Assembly: GCA_036397875.1 (NCBI GenBank)
Contig: DASWIC010000083.1
Location: 1-5,943 of the forward strand
DNA from: SG8-41 sp036397875
GTDB taxonomy: Bacteria > Pseudomonadota > Gammaproteobacteria > Burkholderiales > SG8-41
Reading direction: 5' to 3'
Length of the DNA stretch: 5,943 bases
In this document: positions 5,069-5,943 of the stretch, piece after piece
Position numbering within the stretch: position 1 is the stretch's first letter
Layout of the letters: each line of letters starts with the position of its first letter
Position numbers and translations under genes: made by a program
Notes under the pieces: generated by a model
What the model saw: only the letters and a program-made list of their open reading frames with translations
Told to the model about the DNA's origin: nothing
The model's database searches: none

Positions 5069-5943
5069 CGCCGCGCGGACGCCCTCTGGCGCAGCAGCTG
5101 GACGCCGACCAGCAGCGCCGGGAGGCCGCACACGATGAAGCCGATGCCGTAGCTGCCGGTCTGGTCAAGAAAACCCGAATAAAGGAGCGGCAGCACGAGC
5201 GCGCCGACCTGGCCGAATGACAACACGCCGCCGGTGACCCCGCCGCGCATATCCTCCGGCGACGCGCGCGCGGTTTCGGCCAGAAGTACGCCGTGCCAGG
5301 AGAGCGCGGTGGCGCTCAACACGCAGGCGATGACGCCCACCAGCAGCGCCGGCCAGCCGGCGCTGGAAAGCGCGAGGAGCGCCGTGCTTCCAGCCATGCC
5401 GAGCGCAAGCCCCGCCATCACCAGGGAGGGCGAGACATAGCTGCTGCCGATCCAGCCCCAGAGAATGCGCCCGGGCACAGCGACCGCCACCGCCACCGAA
5501 AAGAGGAAACCCGCAGCCACGGGCGTGTAGCCGATCGTTGTCAGATAGATGACGAAATACGCCGTGAAGACCGCTTGCACGCCGTTGAAGGCGAGGCAGG
5601 CGAAAGACAAGGCACGCAGGCCCGGCGTGGCGAGTACCACGGTCAGGGTTGACTTGAAATCAGAGAACCGGAAGCTGCGCGTCGGCACCCGGTCGGTATC
5701 GAATATCCTGCGCAGGGGCTGCAGCAGCAGGACCAGGGCGGCGCACGCCGCCGCGCTGACGAGCATCGTGGTGCGCCAGCCCGCCCACTCCGTCAATGGC
5801 GGCCCGAGCACACCGGCCAGAAGCAGTCCGGCCGGCACGGCGGTCTGCTTGATGGAAAACACGAGGGGCAGGTAGCGCGGCGACGTGCAGCGGCTGAGCA
5901 GATGAGAGCTGGCCGGAGTGGATACGGCCCCGCCGCCCCCGCC
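5065..5943 (-). CDS. MFS transporter, C-terminal part (runs off right edge)
   Basis: The reverse strand is open from the right edge to a TAG at 5065-5067, giving 292 residues with no N-terminus. A GTG at 5862 is an internal valine, not the start, because the frame upstream is already transporter-like (ASSHLLSR then PRYLPLVFSIKQT). That last segment plus AVPAGLLLAGVLGPPLTEW is the helix-5 region of many MFS carriers, with the GPP turn of the 'motif C' type. Further hydrophobic helices follow: MLVSAAACAALVLLL; after a charged central loop (RRIFDTDRVPTRSF), FACLAFNGVQAVFTAYFVIY; then PVAAGFLFSVAVAVAVPGRI, and about four more up to the basic tail RQRASARR. So roughly helices 5-12 are here. It is an inner-membrane secondary transporter of unknown substrate. 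It converges on the second Bug gene, and its stop overlaps the stop of the gene remnant within a CTAG. Confidence 0.87.
   Translation of the reverse strand, partial: GGGGGAVSTPASSHLLSRCTSPRYLPLVFSIKQTAVPAGLLLAGVLGPPLTEWAGWRTTMLVSAAACAALVLLLQPLRRIFDTDRVPTRSFRFSDFKSTLTVVLATPGLRALSFACLAFNGVQAVFTAYFVIYLTTIGYTPVAAGFLFSVAVAVAVPGRILWGWIGSSYVSPSLVMAGLALGMAGSTALLALSSAGWPALLVGVIACVLSATALSWHGVLLAETARASPEDMRGGVTGGVLSFGQVGALVLPLLYSGFLDQTGSYGIGFIVCGLPALLVGVQLLRQRASARR

Noticed and set aside
5049..5078. Inverted repeat CCGCGC / GCGCGG as a terminator for the Bug and MFS genes
   Set aside because: The arms are only 6 bases, the loop is about 18 bases and there is no T-run. GC-rich coding sequence gives such matches by chance.
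4215..5168. 317-codon reverse-strand frame opposite the second Bug gene
   Set aside because: The product is dominated by Arg, Ala and His with no family signature. It is antisense to a complete, well-supported receptor gene and also overlaps the end of the MFS gene.

Overview
The window reads as high-GC proteobacterial chromosome. Two stand-alone solute receptors of the Bug/TctC type (tripartite tricarboxylate transporter family) lie among an amidase, an NMT1/SsuA-type binding protein and two MFS transporters. Such expanded orphan Bug genes are typical of Betaproteobacteria, above all Bordetella/Cupriavidus/Variovorax-like Burkholderiales. I infer a member or relative of that group, but no phylogenetic marker is present. 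There are no RNA genes, CRISPR arrays, transposases or phage genes.

Layout. Positions 2-403 (-) hold the N-terminal third of an MFS transporter that runs off the left edge. A possible 55-codon ORF (412-579, -) sits just upstream of it. At 649-1629 (+) is the first Bug receptor, with a strong Shine-Dalgarno site and a Sec signal peptide. It converges on an amidase-signature hydrolase (1635-2918, -) with a gap of only 5 bases. A short AT-richer region (2919-3017) separates the amidase from a divergent NMT1/SsuA-like binding protein without a signal peptide (3018-3935, +, probable TTG start). Then come a candidate sigma70 promoter and a second Bug receptor (4014-5000, +). Directly after it, about 60 bases repeat the 3' end of the NMT1-like gene (50 of 54 bases identical) and look like the remnant of a lost paralogue. 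From 5065 to the right edge (-) is the C-terminal part of a second MFS transporter.

How the genes may work together (inference). The set looks like an accessory locus for scavenging a small organic acid or amide. Exported receptors capture the solute in the periplasm, MFS carriers move substrate or product across the inner membrane, and the amidase releases ammonia and a carboxylate. No TctA/TctB membrane subunits and no ABC permease or ATPase are visible, so either receptor would need membrane partners encoded elsewhere. The substrate cannot be read from the sequence.

The least ordinary part is 3018-5068. An intact binding-protein gene, a Bug gene and a second copy of the binding-protein 3' end are arranged so that the Bug gene lies between two direct repeats. 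This points to past duplication and deletion or gene replacement.
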